In this document: positions 45,285 to 56,559 of the stretch, one piece after another
How the letters are laid out: the number at the start of each line of letters is the position of its first letter
How positions within the stretch are numbered: position 1 is the first letter of the stretch
DNA from: Penium margaritaceum
Lineage: Eukaryota > Streptophyta > Zygnematophyceae > Desmidiales > Peniaceae
Direction of reading: 5' to 3'
NCBI GenBank assembly: GCA_023375785.1
Contig: SZWC01000095.1
Span: 206,031 to 270,030 of the forward strand
Length of the DNA stretch: 64,000 nucleotides
Translations under genes and position numbers: made by a program
The notes under the pieces: generated by a model
The model's input: only the letters and a program-made list of their open reading frames with translations
Databases searched by the model: none
Told to the model about the DNA's origin: nothing

Positions 45285-46521
45285 TCAAGCATAGTGGTAG
45301 CACATCTCGATGTGCTTTGTGTGCCTAGACAGGACGGGGTTCTTAGACATATCAATCACACTCATGTTGTCGATTTTGATGACCGTTGCCATTTCCCGTA
45401 CCTTCATCTCAGAGAGCAAACTTTGTAGCCACCGCATCTGTTTACATACCTCAGCCAAGGCAATGTACTCAACTTCAGCTGTTGACAAAGAGACACATTC
45501 TTGCTTGCGACTCGCCCAACTAACTACACATCCATCCAGCATACACACAAAGCCGGAGGTAGATTTCTGACATCAATGTTCCCTCCCCAATCAGCACCGG
45601 TGTAGCACATGATGTGGAGTCGCACGTATCCAGAAATGCCTCCAAACTAGAGCCCCACGTGCCGCGTCCCCTGCAGGTAGTGCATGATGCACTTCACGGC
45701 CTGCGAAAGAAGTGGACCGGGATTGGCCACAAACGGGCTCACCTGCCCAACAGCATGGGCTATATCTGGTCAGGTGGCGACCATGGCATACATCAGACTG
45801 CCCACTGCAGACTGATATGGGATACCTGGCATGTCCGTTTTCTCTGCTTCGTTGGATGGGGACATGGAGGTGGAGAGTTTGCACTCCGAGCTCATGGGTG
45901 TGCAGGCAGGCATCCAATCTGCCATGTCATATCGTTTGAGGATGAGTTACATGTACTTTTTCTGGTTCAGGCTGATGGTACCTGCTGCTCTGTTGCGCTT
46001 GATGGCCATTCCAAGATAGAAGTCAAGAGGACCCATGTCCTTCATCTCAAATCTGCTACTCAGCTGCCCCTTGAGATCGTCTAGCAGCTAAGTCCAAGAA
46101 AAGCATATAATCAGTCATTAACGTATAAGGCAACCAACATAGTCCCTTTGTTGCTCTCATGCACGTACATGCTAGGGTTATATTCGCGGTGCATGAAGGA
46201 CTCCTTGGCCATGAACGTGTCCATCTCCTGGTACCAAAGTCTTGGAGCTTGTTTCAGCCCATAGAGTGCCTTCACCAATGTGCACACCTTGCCCTCGGGA
46301 GCATCAACTCCCTCCGAAACCTCCATCGGTACCTCCTTGTCAAGTTTGCCGTTAAGGAAGGTTGTCTTGACATCCATTTGGTGGACTTCCATGTTCTTAG
46401 GAGCAGCAATGGCGAGCATCGACCGGATGGAAGAAAACATCACAACGGGAGCAAATGTCTCATTATACTCTGCGCCAAGCCTTTGGAAGAATCCCTTTGC
46501 TACCCCCCGTACCTTGTACAT
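45285..46521 (-). pseudogene. P reverse transcriptase and RNase H
   Basis: RT 46521-46111: VRGVAKGFFQRLGAEYNETF, VVMFSSIRSMLAIA, then HQMDVKTTFLNGKLDKEVP (first catalytic Asp), KVCTLVKALYGLKQAPRLWY, and GTMLVALYVND at the YVDD position. Thumb and connection 45591-46084. RNase H 45548-45285: LDGCVVSWASRKQECVSLS, STAEVEYIALAE (catalytic Glu), KIDNMSVIDMSKNPVLSRH and TKHIEMCYHY. Most family signatures are present; a few breaks. Confidence 0.85.
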
Positions 46522-46547
46522 GTCTATCTTACCATCCTATTTCCTTT

Positions 46548-46968
46548 TTACTTTAAGTACGCACTTGGATCCCACAATGTGAGCCTCAGTAGGTCTGTCC
46601 ACCAACACCCGTGTCCCATTCTCCTTAATGGAGCTGAGTTAACTACAAATTGCTTCATCCCACTCTGCTTTGTGAGGCAAAGTGAGTGCTTCTGCAACAA
46701 ACATTGGCTCCTCTTGAACCAAGTATGACTATTTGAAGCCGTTCCATTCACCCCTATCCATGTCGTAATGTTTTCCAGGTACCTTGAGGCGTGAACTGTT
46801 CCTTGAACCTGGTGGCTGGTGCTGTTGATGTGGACGCTGGAGGTCCAGTTCATTCTTGATGATTGGAGAGGCATCCTCTTCATGTTTCGGCGGATTGGTT
46901 ACATCCGAATCAGAGTCTGATTCCTCCAATTCATCTTCATGAGCTCCTCTCCCTGTTGTAGCACCCAT
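46548..46968 (-). pseudogene. P integrase-RT linker
   Basis: Acidic and Pro-rich linker (EDELEESDSDSDVTN, PPKHEEDA) leading to the start of the RT domain. No enzymatic motif. Position between integrase and RT is as expected. Confidence 0.6.
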
Positions 46969-47209
46969 CCCATGCCATTTTATTGGTGCTTTGTCTCACT
47001 CCTCTAGGAGAGTTAACCTCTCTCCCTACTTTGGAGTGTTCTCAAGTTTGAGAAGTTCTCCCTTACTCAAATACATTTAGTGGAAATCCTCATCTTTGCT
47101 ATGGATGACCTTCTTGGCTCCTTGGTCCAATAGTCAACAAGATTTGTGGCCGGTGTCATAACTGATGATAGCGCACTATCGTACTCTTGCATCGAGCTTT
47201 CCAGGGCCC

Positions 47210-47959
47210 TCACCGGCGTGGACCTTGGAAAAGACGATGCAACAAAACACCTTGAGGTGGGAGGCGTCGGGCTTCCTGCCTAACCATGCTTCTCAAGGCG
47301 TCTTCAGCTATTGTGTCTGATTCTTCTTGTCTCTCCTTTGCAGAGCTGTTGTAGGTGTGAGGTTCACAAGATAGGTAGCTGTAAGTGGTGCTTCTTCCCA
47401 AAACCTTGGAGGTAGCGTGGCGTAAAAAAGCATGCACCTTGTCATTCCTAGGAGGGTCTGGTTCATCCTCTCTGCTATGCCATTGCTTTGAGATGAGTAT
47501 GGAGTAGTTTTCTCTTGTTAAATGCCCTGCAACTTGAGCCACTCCCTGGAGGCTTTGTACTCTCCCCCATTGTCTATCCTGAATGCCTTCACCTTCTTTC
47601 CACTCTATCGCTCAACCAAAGCAACAAAGGCCTGCAGATTCTCCTTCACTTCACTTTTCTTTTTCAAAACGTACATGCAGACTTTCCGGCTGTTGTCGTC
47701 GATGCATGTGAGGAAACATATGCTACCTCCATTTGATAACATATGAAAGGGACCACAAACACCAGAGTGGATGAGATCAAGAGGTGCAAGAGCACGCGTG
47801 CCATTGCCCTTGAAGGGTTTTCTTTTTTGCCTTGCCTTGAAGACATGGCTCACACATGACCCGGACTCCCTCGGCCTCATCATTTAGCTCCATCCCACGC
47901 ACTAGCTCTTGCTTTCCCATGAGCTCCAATGTGCAATGAGCCACGTGCCCAAAGCGCAT
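47210..47959 (-). pseudogene. P integrase
   Basis: RFGHVAHCTLELMGKQELV (H-x-x-L-G-H region) and VMCEPCLQGKAKKKTLQG at 47777-47959. The core follows with LDLIHSGVCGPFHMLSNGG and TCIDDNSRKVCMYVLKKKSEVKENLQAFVALVER (47605-47790, read in parts). The C-terminal half is at 47210-47542. The first catalytic position reads HSG where related copies have HTD/HSD. Fossil. Confidence 0.75.
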
Positions 47960-47990
47960 GTGCCGTAGGTTCTCAGAGGATGTGCACAGG

Positions 47991-48584
47991 CTAGAATGAA
48001 CAGCCCTGGTGGTTGTATTTGCTTACACTTATTAGGGTCAAATCATCTACTGCCATTGCTTCCATTATTCCAACGTGTCCTTCCCCGTCTGACTCTGTAT
48101 CGCTACTCTCCTCGTCATCACTCCCAACCAAAGATTCAGCCATTGAAGTTGTCATTTTGGTCTGCAAGACGTACAGTCTATCAACGCGAGGAACCTGTGC
48201 CATGACTTTCTTGGCAGAGTAGGAGATGTTGATATCCTTGGTAGGGACTATCACCGCTTCCTTCTCTGCAAAGACCACTGTCATGCCATGGCCAACTATC
48301 TTAGAGACAGAGAGCAGGTTGGCTGTGAAGGAGGGAAAGTGAACCATCTCCTCTAGCTTGAGGCCAGAATCTCCAACATTTAGACCCACTGTGACCAGCT
48401 TGTCACCAATCCCCTCCGTTGCCTCTACCTTGTTTTTGACGACTCTAAAGTTCTTGATACATGGAGCAAGAGAGATGCAGTCTCTCTTCTTGTAAGTAGT
48501 GTGCTTGTTTGTGCCGGAGGCAAGGTCGTAGGCTCGTGGCCTGAGTATCACCCTTCCTTTTTGGGAGGCACACTCAGCCATCAA
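47991..48584 (-). pseudogene. P protease region
   Basis: DLASGTNKHTTYKKRDC lies at the protease active-site position (usual D-S-G-A-T-x-H). It is followed by VEATEGIGDKLVTVGLNVG, MVHFPSFTANLLSVSKIVGHGMTVVF and VPRVDRLYVLQTK at the border with GAG-pre-integrase. One continuous open stretch of about 197 residues. Confidence 0.8.
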
Positions 48585-48589
48585 GCTTG

Positions 48590-49400
48590 TGGGATCCTTC
48601 CCACCATTTCCCCCTCTCCATTCATCTTTGTCTCCTCCCTCGCTCGTGGGTGCACGACACTCTCAAGCCCGGTGTCCAGCCTTGCCTCAGTTATGGCAGT
48701 TTTGTGGGAACTTTGTACCTCTTCCACTCTTGCCAGTGCTGTTCTTTCCCTTCTACCCAAAGGAGCAGGTATTTCAGGAGGTGGCGGTGCTCCGTGAGGC
48801 AATGGTTACCATGCTTTCTTCACTGCTGCTACAACGCATGGCTTCATTCTGCACATACTTGGGGACAGTGGTATAGGAAACTAGATCTTTAGTCCACCCT
48901 CCAATCACCGTTATCATGACGCCCCAGCTTTCTAACAGCGTCATCAGAAAAATCATAGCCTGCATATCGGATTTCGGGTCCCACCCCATGCCGGTGGCTT
49001 GTTGCAAGAGCGTCTCAAACGTCTGCATAAAGGCGGAGACATCCTCCCCTTCACCAAGCCTCATGCTAACAAGGTTTTGAAGAATGAAGAGACGGTTGGC
49101 AAGTGAGGAGGACTGAAACACCTTGCCAACTTTGGCGTTTGCTGCGGCTGCCAGTGTACAACCGCTGATGTGTGAAAGGACCGAGGGTTGTATGGAGGAC
49201 ACAAAAATGGCGAGATCCTTCTTGTTGAGCTCAACCCATGCCTCAAGGTCAGCACCCTCCTCCTTTGGTGCTTGGATAGTTCCATCAAAATATCCTAGCA
49301 GATATCTGTCATCCATGATGATCTCAAACTACCACTTCCAGAGCGAATGTCCCTCTCCATCAAACTTGAGGATGGGCGAATGATTCCCTGGTTCCCTTGT
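48590..49400 (-). pseudogene. P gag
   Basis: Open stretch 48774-49316: DLEAWVELNKKDLAIFVSSI, LFILQNLVSMRLGEGEDVSAF, TFETLLQQATGMGWDPKSDM, AMIFLMTLLESWGVMITVIGGW and YVQNEAMRCSSSEES, the full UBN2-type Gag core. A Cys/His tail (zinc-knuckle remnant) lies at 48640-48700. The N-terminal Gag start is at about 49320-49400. Confidence 0.85.
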
Positions 49401-49720
49401 CCCTGTCATCCGTACAACTACAACTGGTATAGCTGCTGCACCTCTTGTTGATGCCTAAGAACCTGTACTTGAGGCTGCTATAGGCTGTTGGTATGAAGAG
49501 GCAACTACTTCCCCTGTTCACATTGGCCATTACAAGCGGATGTAGGCTAATGTAGGCTGACGTAGGTTGATGTCAGCTCCCAAGGTAGAAAGGTGAAGAT
49601 GTGTTGTATTCCCCTCTTGCTGATGTTGCCCTGCAAACATAAAATTTGGGTAAGAGCACAAGCGCTCTCACTTCTTGTGACCTTAGCGGTTGCATGCATG
49701 AAACTTCCCTAACCAAAGGA

Positions 49721-49735
49721 GTGGGCGCATAACCC
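49721..49735 (-). promoter_or_regulatory. P primer-binding site, half-tRNA type
   Basis: Minus strand GGGTTATGCGCCCAC, 14 of 15 bases complementary to the initiator tRNA-Met anticodon arm, two bases from the LTR boundary (49738). Confidence 0.8.
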
Positions 49736-49737
49736 TT

Positions 49738-50367
49738 TGTTAGCTACTGAGCTAACACCTCTGACACAGAAGCCGGGAAACAAAAAAGCTCACAAAGGTT
49801 TTTAGGCCTTCTTCCTTTGCTGACATGTGTCATGCACCCCAAACTTAGTCAGGCATACACTTCACCAACAAGAGTACTAACGCCTTCACATTACATCTCA
49901 AGAAGAGCTTAAGTCATCAATATGCAAGAGAGCATCAAGCAAGGGTTGATTCATCATAATGTAAGACAAGTCCTTTTATGGTTTTTTGTCGAGTCCTAGA
50001 ACTCCAAACCACATTCCGGGGAAGTGGCCTGAACCAACCACATCACCAATAGATTCGTACTGTGGGCTAGACATGTAAGTATCCTAGTGACAGACCAACC
50101 ATGAAGCATCCAAGAAGCTACCAACTTTCTTTGTTGGAAGCTTCCATAGCAAACAAGATGTACATGGGGCCAGGATTGAACTCATGACCTCTAACTTGGC
50201 CAAATCAACAAAGTGGCCAAGGTAACCACTCATCCATGTTGTGTACTCACAATTCATATCTCACATGAGACAGAGCATAGTTGAGTTACAACACAACGGA
50301 TCAAAGGGTCATACCTCCACAAGGGGTAGGGCATTCATGATCCGTCCTAAAATAATGAACAAGGGCA
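49738..50367 (-). mobile_element. P 5' LTR (family 4)
   Basis: 630 bp, TGTTAGCTACTGAGC...AAGGGCA. Its left side carries the primer-binding site, which fixes the element direction. Confidence 0.85.
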
Positions 50368-50379
50368 AAAAACTACCAA

Positions 50380-51185
50380 TACTTCTTGAGGTAATGGTTT
50401 TGAGTGCCGTTGAGAAGCGCCTTCTTGTCTTTGGCATCCTTTCCTCCAGCCTTTTCCTCCTTGGTGCACTCACGGGCCCAGTGGCCCTCCTTTCGCAGTT
50501 TTGGCACACACCCTTCTTGGTTCCTTTCTTACCGCCATTTTTTCCACCACCTCCCTTGCCCCCACTTTTTCCACCATGTGTTTTGGTGACGAGGACCGAT
50601 GAGGATGATAAGGACTTCCCGCAGCTCCGTCACCTCGTCTTGTTGTGGATGAACTGTGCAACCACACTAAGGTGAGCTTCTCCTGTGTCCATCCTCCCAA
50701 GACGATGATGAGAAGGCTCCAACTATCAGGACGGGCCATGAGGAGGGCCATCACTTGCAACTGCATGTCAATCTCCCACACCACGTTGTTGCATTGTGAG
50801 GCGAGTCAATCGATCGACTGCATGGCAGAGGTGACATCATCTCTTTCCTCAATTCTCACTTTCAAGAGTCAATTCATTGTGAATATGTTGTTGTGCCATG
50901 GATGGGACATAGTTTTTGCCAAGTCGCAACTACCAACTTGTAGCCCTCAAAGTATCCCTACTACAACTCAGCCATCACGGACACCAGTAACATGAGCACT
51001 TCCGTGTCTTTTGCGAAGGCCTCCTTCTGTGCTTCTGTCACCATTACTCTGTTGAGGACTTTTATTCCATTCATGACCTTGAGTAGCCCCTTATGCGCGA
51101 GGTGTAAATCAAAGTGCCACCTCCATAGCCTGTAGCTAGGGTGGCTTGCATTCTTCCGGATAGGTTGTATCTCCTTTTGTGCCAT
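50380..51185 (-). pseudogene. Q gag remnant
   Basis: Start at 51185: SYRLWRWHFDLHLAHKGLLKVMNGI, the Copia Gag N-terminal motif. The middle is at 50700-50960, then LQVMALLMARPDSWSLLIIVLGGW (50690-50770). The zinc knuckle GHWAREC is at about 50468-50490, followed by a Lys-rich tail (KEEKAGGKDAKDKK). P begins just after. Broken fossil. Confidence 0.75.
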
Positions 51186-51293
51186 TTGTGCAGTCTTTCA
51201 CTCCGTGACCTCAGATTGTGACGGCAATATTGTCCTCGACATCAATCCTGTCCGCCACAAAAAAATGGTGAGCAATGTGTAGACTGATAAGGG

Positions 51294-51308
51294 TGGGGTC
51301 CATAACCC
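51294..51308 (-). promoter_or_regulatory. Q primer-binding site candidate, half-tRNA type
   Basis: Minus strand GGGTTATGGACCCCA next to the LTR start. The first nine bases match the anticodon-arm site exactly; the rest is shifted by one base. Weaker than in M and P, but in the right place and direction. Confidence 0.55.
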
Positions 51309-52288
51309 TCTTTTAGAAAACGACCACCGGGTGGAGGCAATTCCAACATGCCCCAACAGGTCTGTACTTGGTGTTCACGACTTTCTTTGTTTTTGCATGT
51401 CGGTTCTAAATGTGAGAGTAGGTTTTTTTGTCGCCTCACGTTATGTTTCTGGGAGTGGAAGGGAGTTATGAGACAATCACCTTTGCAAAGGGAAAACACA
51501 TTTTTTCTTTTTTTAAGCATGTAAAACATTTAAACATTTGTAGCCATAGTCATGAGCTCTCTAACACACCAAACTGTGCACAATTTTGATCACTATAGCT
51601 CCTGCTACGTTAGCCAAAGCGCATCACGCTAAACCAGCCGCTCAGTTGATCGCGCGCACCACGTTGTCCGCCAAAGCGCCATCGCACATCAAGGATCCAT
51701 GAAAACGCCATTCCGGCGGCACAGGTGTCCCTCAGTATAATTGTGGTTTCCCTTGTGCCTTTGGGGCCTGTTTTGATGAGTTAATCATCGCGTTTGGTGA
51801 TGTGGATTGATGCGGGTTGAGACCAATTTGTAGACCTGTATGAAGAATTTTGACGTAGTCCCCAAGGAACAAAATATACTACTGAGTTACGCATGCGGAG
51901 CCAGAATTTTGGCTGTCCCTCGGTAACAATTTGCACTACTGACATCCGGCGGATCATTGACCGGACGCCTCGGGAGAAAAATCCCCGAATGGATATTTGT
52001 TACTCGATACGGTTGATTATTCACCGGCAGTAGAACTGCGGCTGACTCCCAGAGCTGTTGTGCACTACCCAACTTTTGGAAGCTCACATCTCCCTTGTTA
52101 CTCTTCTGATTCCGGTGGAACAACTTTGACCGGATTCAATGACTCATCAAGTTTGGGGGAAAATTCTTCATCTTGGGATCCAAGCGATCCTCAAGCCGCT
52201 AGATCCAGCTGTGGATGATTTCCTCTCTATGGCGGCTCGTTGGCACCTCCCAGCGCTGCACTTGGGCATGGAAAGAGGCGAATCTTCA
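51309..52288 (-). mobile_element. Q 5' LTR (family 3)
   Basis: About 980 bp, ending TTCA at 52288. Aligned with 41198-42120 and 31139-32104. On its right T's RT resumes (AACATGGGTTCTGGTGG at about 52352). Confidence 0.8.
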
Positions 52289-53655
52289 AAAAGATGTAGC
52301 CATGAGGAAGGAGGAAGTTGACAGCAAACTCATGTCACTAAAGAAAACTGAACATGGGTTCTGGTGGACAGGCCCCCAAACACCCACGTGGTGGACTCAA
52401 AGTAGGTGCTTCAGAAGAACTTCAAGATGGATGTCAAAATAAGTTTTCTTTATGGGAAGCTGGATGAAGAGGGGTGATGGAAGTGCCCAAGGGAGTCAAG
52501 GCTCCATAGGGCAAGGTATGCAGACTTGCAAAATAGCACTATGGGCTAAGACAGGCCCCAAGGAGATGGATGGCTTCATGGCCGGGCTTACCTTCGTGCA
52601 CTACCAGAATGACACAAGTGTCCATGTGCAAGAGAATGAGCAAGGCTTAATGCTGGTTCCAGTGTAGGTGGATGGCTTGATTATCTGCTTGTCATCAATC
52701 GAGCTGTTGAAAAGGTTGAAGTGCGATCGCACTAGAAGGTTCAAGATGAAGGACACGGGTCCTCTTGAGCTCTACCTTGGGATAGCCGTCCACTTCGACC
52801 GAGAAGCAGGAACAATTTTGTTGAACCAGATCAAGCATATCATTGAGACTTGAAGCGCTACAACATGAAGGACTGCAAGCCCATCAACACATCCATGACA
52901 ATAGACTTCAAGGTCTCCTCTTCCATGAGCCCCAACACAGAAGACGAACAGTGTGAGATGAAGAAATTTCTCTACCTATATACTATTGGCAGCCTCATGT
53001 ATGTCATGGTAGTAACACGTCTTCAAATTTACTATGCTGTGGAATAGGTTAGAAGGATTGTGGCCAATCCATGGCCACAGCACTGGCAACCCCTGAAGCG
53101 CATCATGCACTATCTAAAGAAGACACAACACATGGCACTCCATTTTGCAGGCCAAGAAGGATTTGACCTGCTACGCGTTGTGTGCTAGACCAATGCTCAC
53201 TGGAGAAGAAGAATCGATGACGGAAAGTTCACGTTGGGCTTTGTGTGCCTCCTAAGTAGTGGTGTTGTCTCTCAGAGAAGAAGAAAGTAGGACTGTGTCT
53301 CCCTCTTCACTGCTGAGGGAGAGTACATTGCTGTCCAAAGCATGCAAGCAGACACAATGGCTATGTAGCTTGCTTGCTGAGGTGAAATCACCACAAACGA
53401 TAGCACCACTGATCAAGATCAACAACAAGAGTGCCAAGAAAATGGCAATGGATGACTTCATCTCCTCACGGACGAAGCACATCAACGTTAGGTACCACAA
53501 CGCATGCGATTTGGCTGCAAAGGAGAGTGTGGAGCTGGAATACTTAGAGACCAAGAAGATGCTTCTAGATTGCATAATCAAGGTGCTTGATAGCAACTTA
53601 CACTCTATAGGTGCCCCAGGAATTGGTATGGTCAACGCAACGGAAAAAAACTAAG
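52289..53655 (+). pseudogene. T reverse transcriptase and RNase H remnant
   Basis: Fingers piece with EHGFWWTGPQTPTWW (related to E1's EHGFLWTGFQTPMWW), a KEMDGFMAGLTFVHYQNDTSVHV segment (52560-52630), and FKMKDTGPLELYLGIAVHF (52740-52800). The connection domain (52850-53047) contains TIGSLMYVMVVTRL. RNase H is at 53259-53654 with KHINVRYHNACDLAAKESVELEYLETKKML. Broken in many places; LTR follows. Confidence 0.75.
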
Positions 53656-53718
53656 GCCAACACTACTGAAGAAAAAAAAACATCTCACTACAAATGGATA
53701 GAGATGTAAAAGAGAGTT

Positions 53719-54483
53719 TTTTGATCCGGAATTTCGCTTGTCCATACCTCACGTTTGGGCAGACACAGGAATGACTAGGCATGCACTGTTCCCTTGAAGG
53801 AAGTCCCCTAAGTCTTATCTGGATAGACAAGGCATGCACTACACCTTTGGACAGATACCCCTTGGTCTAAACTGGATAGTATAGCCAGAGAAACACTACC
53901 TTGTGGCTAAGACATTCTAGAGTTAGTTTCAGAGTGAGAGGTCAATGGGTGAAACCCCACTTAGTGGTCAATGGGTGAAACCCCACTTTGTGACCAAAAA
54001 GGGGACAAGAAGGTTTTGAGATACATCTTGGAATATTCAATGGTCCTTCCTGGTGGCTGGCTCTACTTGGCAGTCAAAGAGAGCACCATGTAGGCAAAGG
54101 GGATGATGAAATCAAGATTGCACCCAAAGTGGCTCATCCAAGGATCCACTATGCGCCTAGGCTGGATGTTGGCTATAGGACTATAAGTACCTGTCTGTTG
54201 CCTGTAGTTAGATAAAATTCTTATCTTTGACACTCCTAACAAAGTTCTCCACCAAAGGCATACACTAAAGAAGCATTGATTGGTCTAAGCCCCATGAGTT
54301 TGCTCCTCACACAAAAGTGAGAAGGTGATGAAGGCGAAGTGCAAGGAAGTGATTCCTATGAACTGATTAGTGTGGAACCGTGAATCAAAGGTGATGTTTC
54401 CTCTTAGTTGAATTACTAGGAGTGTACGACAAGTGCCATTTGGTTGGCCTTGTTTTCTGATCAATGACTCAGACCGGTTGACA
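53719..54483 (+). mobile_element. T 3' LTR (family 2)
   Basis: 765 bp, from TTTTGATCC to CCGGTTGACA, with TATAAGTACC at 54182-54191. A 25-bp word (GTCAATGGGTGAAACCCCACTT, shortened) is locally doubled near 53940-53990. Aligned with the E1 and U LTRs. Confidence 0.8.
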
Positions 54484-54784
54484 ATTGGTGCCCAAGGACA
54501 TCTAGAAAGTTCTTGCTACAAAGCAATGCAGCCGCCATTCCCACATCTGCATGTTGACCGAGAAGACCAATCCAGCTGGATTTTAGAGTAGTATGGCCAT
54601 ACTCAAAAGGAGTGTCCTAATGCTCTGAGTTGTCAGAAATCATCAGATCACTAACTCATACAGGCCTTCTAGTTGATGAATCAGAAAATATTGCCATATT
54701 AGTTCCTCATCATTTGATGAACACACTTATCACACACTTTTCAGGTTTCTCTAAAATGACATACAAGTTTGTAGGTCTTCTTAG
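54484..54784 (+). other. Spacer between T and U, possible zinc-knuckle trace
   Basis: 301 bp not matching other repeats here. One plus-strand frame reads GHTQKECP at 54595-54618, reminiscent of a CCHC zinc knuckle, but the upstream Cys pair is not clear. Otherwise nothing is supported. Confidence 0.3.
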
Positions 54785-55559
54785 TGTTGATCTGATATGT
54801 ACCTTGTTAGGTGTAGTTTGGACAGGCACAGGACAGGCTAGGCATGCACTGCTCTCCTAGAGTAAGTTCCCTAAGTCTGATCCAGATGACAAGTCACTGA
54901 TCTTTGGAGCAAGTCCCCTTGGTCTAAAGTGGATAGCATAGCCAGAAAATACTACCTAAGACAACTTGTACCAGAAACATTTGAGAGTTAGTCATTCAAG
55001 CGACAGGTCACTGCATTGAACTCTACAATGGCAAATTCCCATTACCAAAACAGGTATAAGAAGCTTTTGAGAGAAATATCAGAATATTCCAATGTCCTTT
55101 TTAGTAGTTTGTGCCAATTGGCGGTCACAGAGAGTGCCATGTAGGTAGGGAAGATGATGTAATTCAGATTTCCCCTAAAGTGGCTCATACAAGGAGCTAC
55201 ATGTATGCCTAGGCTAGTGAGTGAATCTAGGACTAAAAGTACCTGCCAGTTGCCTGTGGTGCATTACAATTCTTACCTTTCCAGCTCCTTATAGAGTTGT
55301 CCACCAAAGGTAGACACTAAGGAAGTGTTGGTTGGTCTAAGCCCCCGAAGTAAGCTCCTTGCTTAAAATAGACCAGGTGCTAAGGACACAGTACAAAGGA
55401 AGTAATTATTATGCAGTGCTCATTGTGGATCACAAATCTTGAGGATGACATGTCATCCTAGTTCAAATACTTGGAGCAAACAGCAAGTGACTGTGTCGGC
55501 CTTGTTTTCTTGTCCGTTGTCTAAGGTCCGTTCATAAAGGATTATAGGCCTACACTGAT

Positions 55560-56090
55560 TGCAATGAGAGTAAGAAACAGAGAGTCGATTCCGGATTTCT
55601 TGTCATTGTTTGAAAGAATACTACAATTTACCTCCATGAATTGGGTAATTGACACCAACATGCATGCCATGATCCTCCTCATGGAGCTACATGAAAACTG
55701 GGGTCCTTTGATCACCATCTTGGGTTGATAGAAGGAGAAGGAGCAAATGTAAGAGGTAGTGTCCAGGTACGTGCGCAACAAGGCCATTTGTTGTAGTGTT
55801 AGTAAGGCCACGTTTTTGGCCTATGCTGCACAATATGGTGGTCGTGGTAGCAACAATTCCTCTTTTGGCCGGGGTGGAAACAGAAGTGGTGGTTGTGGAG
55901 GAAAAGACAATGGTGGCAGTAAAAGGGATTCAAAGCATCATAGGAAGTGCTTCAATTCTGGCAAACCTCGATGCTGGATACGACAGTGCAAGGCTTTGAA
56001 GAAGGAAGGTGAAGGTACGGGTGTCAAGAACGAGGGCACAAGAAAGGGTAAGAAAGAACTCACCAACATGAGAACGTGCCTATGACTAAG
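55560..56090 (+). pseudogene. U gag remnant
   Basis: NWVIDTNMHAMILLMELHENWGPLITIL (Gag helix, read in parts, 55637-55725), YVRNKAICCSVSKATFLAYA (55770-55820) and a Gly-rich tail. The zinc-knuckle remnant KCFNSGKPRCWIRQCK is at about 55945-55995, followed by a Lys/Glu-rich end. The N-terminal half is missing or unrecognisable. Confidence 0.7.
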
Positions 56091-56559
56091 AGACAAGAAT
56101 TGCTCAAGCATGGAGCCTACATGTTTGACTCTGACACGAACCACCACTCTTCAAGGGAGAAGGATGGGTTCATCTCCATTGGGGTGCCGAAGGCAGCCTT
56201 GTCCATGCACAAGATGATGGAGACAAGTTGATCAACATAAAAGTGAACAATACAGAGAAGGAATTTAAGTCGGAGAACCTTGTCTACACATCATCTTTTG
56301 TGGAAAACCTCTTGTTGGTGTTAGAATCACATACCACGACATGATCGTCATCTTCAGATGAGAGGAAGTTGTGATTGTCAAGACTAAGAAAATCAATGTC
56401 TCCTAGGCCAAGGAGAATCTTGTTGTATAGGTTGTAAGAGTCAATGGACTCTATGTGCTGCCCACCATGACCCTTGAGAGCACGAATGAGGGATATGTAG
56501 CTTTTGAAGAGTCAAAGCCTCCAAAAATTGACATTGCACCATAGGCAGTCACCATGGCA

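Larger units (their letters stand above)
44457..50367 (-). mobile_element. P: full-length Ty1/Copia element nested in Q
   Basis: Minus strand: 5' LTR 49738-50367, half-tRNA primer-binding site 49721-49735, leader to about 49400, gag 49400-48590, protease 48584-47991, integrase 47959-47210, linker 46968-46548, RT 46521-45591, RNase H to 45285, and 3' LTR 44457 to about 45090. All Copia parts are present in order. LTRs (about 630 bp) differ at an estimated 15-20% of positions by eye. A handful of breaks; several domains read openly for 100-200 residues. Confidence 0.9.
41198..52288 (-). mobile_element. Q: Ty1/Copia element (family-3 LTRs) with P inside
   Basis: Minus strand: 5' LTR 51309-52288, half-tRNA-like primer-binding site 51294-51308, and gag from 51185 to about 50380. 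Then nested element P (44457-50367), protease/integrase/RT (44450-42104), and 3' LTR 41198 to about 42120. Without P it is about 5.2 kb; RNase H is not seen. The LTRs are clearly diverged, so it is old, and it must be older than P. Several breaks. Confidence 0.8.
40925..54483 (+). mobile_element. T: Ty1/Copia element split by Q
   Basis: Plus strand. The left part (about 40925-41197) is the integrase-RT linker (KCDAERAKWTGLS matches E1's KYDAENAKWTRLS). The right part (52289-53655) is RT and RNase H, followed by the 3' LTR 53719-54483 of family 2. Q (41198-52288) inserted at the start of RT, with AGAAG (41193-41197) / AAAAG (52289-52293) as an imperfect target duplication. The 5' half (LTR, gag, integrase) is missing. 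Broken fossil. Confidence 0.75.

Noticed and set aside
46159-46728. Plus-strand 189-residue protein
   Set aside because: Shadow of P's RT, whose minus-strand frame has the RT motifs.
44452-50372. Target duplication of P
   Set aside because: Left flank CTTCT and right flank AAAAA do not match; LTR end position is uncertain by a few bases.
54484-54784. Host gene fragment between T and U
   Set aside because: Only a single GHTQKECP-like segment supports coding, which is not enough to call a gene.
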